A stretch of 49,170 nucleotides of DNA. It comes from Planctomycetales bacterium (lineage in GTDB: Bacteria > Planctomycetota > Planctomycetia > Isosphaerales > Isosphaeraceae). Below the pieces are notes generated by a model that worked only from the letters and a program-made list of their open reading frames with translations, was not told the DNA's origin and ran no database searches. Positions 46,777 through 49,170 of the stretch are shown in pieces. A program made the translations under genes and the position numbers. Each line of letters begins with the position of its first letter. The first letter of the stretch is position 1. The stretch spans positions 1 through 49,170 of the forward strand of contig DAIDKV010000031.1 of NCBI GenBank assembly GCA_027449865.1. The letters are read 5' to 3'.

Positions 46777-49170
46777 ATGTCCATCGCCAAGTACCATGCC
46801 GACCTGCTGAGGCTCATCGAGGTTTCGGGGCCGTTCCTGAGCCTGCCGGTGCTCGTTCAGCACTTCCCGCAGGGGATGGACGCCCACGACCCTGAGCACG
46901 CCAAGGCCCTGCGGCAACGCTATGAAGAGTGGTACGAGGACCAGAACGGCGACCGGCCCGACCCGGCCATTCACCGCCAGTGGATCGACTGGGTTCTCCG
47001 TAACACGCTCGACCTGAGCGACGTGCTGGTGGAGGGGCAACAGATCCCGCAGACGCTCAAGGCGGACCTCGCCGAGCACGGCGAGACGCTGCGCCCCGAC
47101 AAGGTGGTCATGGAGCCGGGTGGCGGCAAGGCGAGATTGCTCATCCAGACCTATCCGCTCAGGCAGAAGCTCGGCCGGGTCGTCGAAGGCAAGCCCTGGG
47201 CCGCATCGCCCGACACCCGGATGATGCAACTCCTACACGACACGGGCATCAGGCTGGGGCTCGTCACGAACGGCGACCAGTGGATGCTCGTAGATGCCCC
47301 CAAGGGCGAAACGACCGGGTACGCCTCCTGGTATGCCCCACTCTGGCTGGAAGAGCCCAGGACGCTCCAGGCGTTCCGCACGCTCCTCGGCAGCTATCGG
47401 TTCTTCGGCGTGCCCGAGGACCAGACGCTCGAACGGCTCCTGGCCCAGAGCGTTAAGGACCAGCAGGAAGTCACCGACCAGCTTGGCTATCAGGTACGCC
47501 AGGCCGTCGAGGTGCTGGTCCGGTCGATCGACCGGGCGAACCGGGACGGCGGCGGTGCCTTACTCAAGGGGGTGGCCGAGGTCAAGCTCTACGAGGCCGC
47601 CCTGACCGTGATGATGCGGCTGGTCTTCCTCTTCTGCGCCGAGGAGCGGGAACTGCTGCTCCTGGGCGACGACCTCTACGACAAGAACTACGCCGTCTCG
47701 ACCCTACGGGATCAGTTGGTGGTCACGGCCAACAACTTCGGCGAGGAAGTTTTGCAACTCGGCCATGACGCTTGGATTCGACTGCTGACGACCTTCCGGG
47801 CGGTCTATGGCGGCATCCAGCACCCACGGCTCAAGCTGCCCGCCTACAAGGGCGAACTCTTCGACCCCGATCGGTTCCCGTTCCTGGAGGGGCGGAAGCC
47901 CGGCACAAGCTGGAAGGACACCCCCAGCCAGCCGATCCCGGTCGATAACCGCACCGTGCTCCACCTGCTGGAAGCCCTCCAGGTGCTCCAGGTCCGCATG
48001 CCGGGCGGAGGTTCGGCCACGCCCCGGAAGCTCAGCTTCCGTGCCCTGTCGATCCTTCAGATCGGGCACGTCTACGAGGGCCTGCTCGACCACACGGCGG
48101 TGAAGGCGACCGAGCCCGTGCTGGGGCTGAGCGGGACTCGGGACCGAGAGCCCGAGGTGCCGCTGTCGAAGCTCGAAGCCCTGGCGGCCAAGGGCGAGGA
48201 CGAGTTGCTGGCGTTCGTGAAGGAGGAGACGGGTCGGTCATCGGTCTCCCCGGTGAAGCGTCTGCTCGGGTCGGCACCGGACGACCATACGCTCAGCCGG
48301 TTCCGCACCGCCTGCCAGGGAGATGAGACGCTCCTGGGGCGGATGAGGCCGTTCGCCGGGCTGGTCCGGCTCGACACTTTCGACTACCCGGAAGTGATCC
48401 TGCCCGGCAGCGTCTACGTCACGGCGGGGACTGACCGCCGCTCCAGCGGGACCCACTACACGCCCGAGAGCCTAACCGAGCCGATCGTGCGGTACACCCT
48501 GGAGCCGCTCGTCTACGACGGTCCGGCCGAGGGGAAGCCACGGGATCAGTGGCGGCTGAAATCGCCGAAGGATCTGCTGAATCTCAAAATCTGCGACATG
48601 GCGTGCGGCAGCGGGGCGTTCCTGGTCCAGGTCTGCATCTACCTGGCGGAACGGCTGCTCGAAGCCTGGGCGGCGGCTGAGAAGCGGGCGGAGGGCTCGC
48701 CCCGGATCACACCCTACGGCGAGGTCTCGACGGGTCTGCCCGAGGAGCAACTCATCCCCCTCGACCGCCAGGAGCGGCTGACCTACGCCCGCCGCCTGGT
48801 GGCCGAGCGGTGCGTCTACGGAGTAGACAAGAACCAGCTGGCCGTCGAGATGGCGAAGCTGTCACTCTGGCTCTTGACGCTGGCGAAGGACAAGCCGTTC
48901 ACGTTCCTGGACCATGCGATCCGGTGCGGTGACTCGCTGGTGGGGCTCAGCAGCATCGACCAGTTGCTCCGGTTCTCGATGACCGAGAATGCCAGGGTGA
49001 GGCCGTTGATGGAGCAGCAGCGGCAGCAGATCGAGAAGCGGCTCCAGGCGACGATGCTCCTCCGCAAGCAGATCGAGACGCTCCCCTCGAACACGCCGCA
49101 GGACATCGAGCGGAAAACCGTGATGCTCGCCAATGTCGAGGATCAGACCAGGCGGTTGCGTTATGCCGCC
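46777..49170 (+). CDS. drmMI: DrmMI-like adenine-specific DNA methyltransferase (partial, 5' part)
   Basis: The first 798 residues of a large enzyme that continues past the window edge (the frame stays open to the final base). It starts MSIAKYHADLLRLIEVSGPF. The long N-terminal part contains a predicted nuclease-like or helical region. The methyltransferase domain begins at HYTPESLTEPIVRYTLEPLV, with SAM-binding motif I DMACGSGAFLVQ (about 607-618). The catalytic motif IV (NPPY or similar) must lie beyond the end. The gene order after a DrmD-like helicase and the length fit DrmMI of class 1 DISARM, an N6-adenine methylase that marks self DNA. A type IIG/BREX PglX-like enzyme is a less likely alternative. 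Confidence 0.8.
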   Translation, partial: MSIAKYHADLLRLIEVSGPFLSLPVLVQHFPQGMDAHDPEHAKALRQRYEEWYEDQNGDRPDPAIHRQWIDWVLRNTLDLSDVLVEGQQIPQTLKADLAEHGETLRPDKVVMEPGGGKARLLIQTYPLRQKLGRVVEGKPWAASPDTRMMQLLHDTGIRLGLVTNGDQWMLVDAPKGETTGYASWYAPLWLEEPRTLQAFRTLLGSYRFFGVPEDQTLERLLAQSVKDQQEVTDQLGYQVRQAVEVLVRSIDRANRDGGGALLKGVAEVKLYEAALTVMMRLVFLFCAEERELLLLGDDLYDKNYAVSTLRDQLVVTANNFGEEVLQLGHDAWIRLLTTFRAVYGGIQHPRLKLPAYKGELFDPDRFPFLEGRKPGTSWKDTPSQPIPVDNRTVLHLLEALQVLQVRMPGGGSATPRKLSFRALSILQIGHVYEGLLDHTAVKATEPVLGLSGTRDREPEVPLSKLEALAAKGEDELLAFVKEETGRSSVSPVKRLLGSAPDDHTLSRFRTACQGDETLLGRMRPFAGLVRLDTFDYPEVILPGSVYVTAGTDRRSSGTHYTPESLTEPIVRYTLEPLVYDGPAEGKPRDQWRLKSPKDLLNLKICDMACGSGAFLVQVCIYLAERLLEAWAAAEKRAEGSPRITPYGEVSTGLPEEQLIPLDRQERLTYARRLVAERCVYGVDKNQLAVEMAKLSLWLLTLAKDKPFTFLDHAIRCGDSLVGLSSIDQLLRFSMTENARVRPLMEQQRQQIEKRLQATMLLRKQIETLPSNTPQDIERKTVMLANVEDQTRRLRYAA

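Overview
The window is GC-rich DNA that reads like a chromosome segment of a planctomycete, probably of the Isosphaeraceae type. The clues are a Tat-exported ThuA-domain protein, a secreted CehA/McbA-type metallohydrolase, a decayed C-terminal tail typical of planctomycete Ser/Thr-kinase/TPR proteins, and many lineage-type small proteins. The taxonomic call is an inference from gene content.

Region 1 (1-13.08 kb) looks like ordinary core genome. It holds an MMPL/RND-type exporter, ClpC (convergent, sharing a bidirectional terminator), an AsmA-like envelope protein, a nitrilase-family amidase, the CehA/McbA-type protein, two small helical proteins, a ThuA protein and tRNA-Arg(UCG). Region 2 (13.08-18.8 kb) starts right behind the tRNA and looks like a worn genomic island. 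It has a double-HTH regulator, a Fic enzyme with an overlapping small upstream partner, a zinc-ribbon membrane protein, a decayed S1/P1 nuclease and a kinase remnant.

Region 3 (18.86-26.54 kb, minus strand) is a run of 12 genes, each with a good ribosome-binding site. In order of transcription: DUF1257 (Ycf35-like), DUF2997, a Ycf46-like AAA+ ATPase, two small proteins, a 330-aa helical protein, two small proteins (one zinc-binding), a protein resembling the DNA polymerase III beta sliding clamp, two helical proteins and a small membrane protein. A 16-bp perfect palindrome and an AT-rich patch lie in front of the first gene. The DUF1257/DUF2997/Ycf46 trio is a known conserved association of unknown function; joining it to a clamp-like protein is the most striking feature here.

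Region 4 (26.75-33.71 kb) has a PfkB sugar kinase, then an XRE regulator divergent from four co-directional genes: a dynamin-like GTPase with a hydrophobic hairpin, a second P-loop GTPase, a membrane-tethered GTPase of a third type and a two-TM partner. This looks like an uncharacterised NTPase-driven conflict or membrane-remodelling system. An intact ISKra4-type element with a 9-bp target duplication follows (33.83-35.28 kb), then an IS110-type remnant.

Region 5 (36.38-49.17 kb) is a defence island. It carries a large protein with two P-loop ATPase modules (the second HerA/FtsK-like), a frameshifted Mrr-type restriction enzyme, a gene of unknown function on the minus strand, and then a DISARM-like operon: a DrmD-type SNF2 helicase, a coiled-coil membrane protein, a membrane-anchored cold-shock-domain protein and the first 798 codons of a DrmMI-type adenine methyltransferase that runs off the window. 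The two membrane proteins between helicase and methylase are not part of the DISARM core as I know it.
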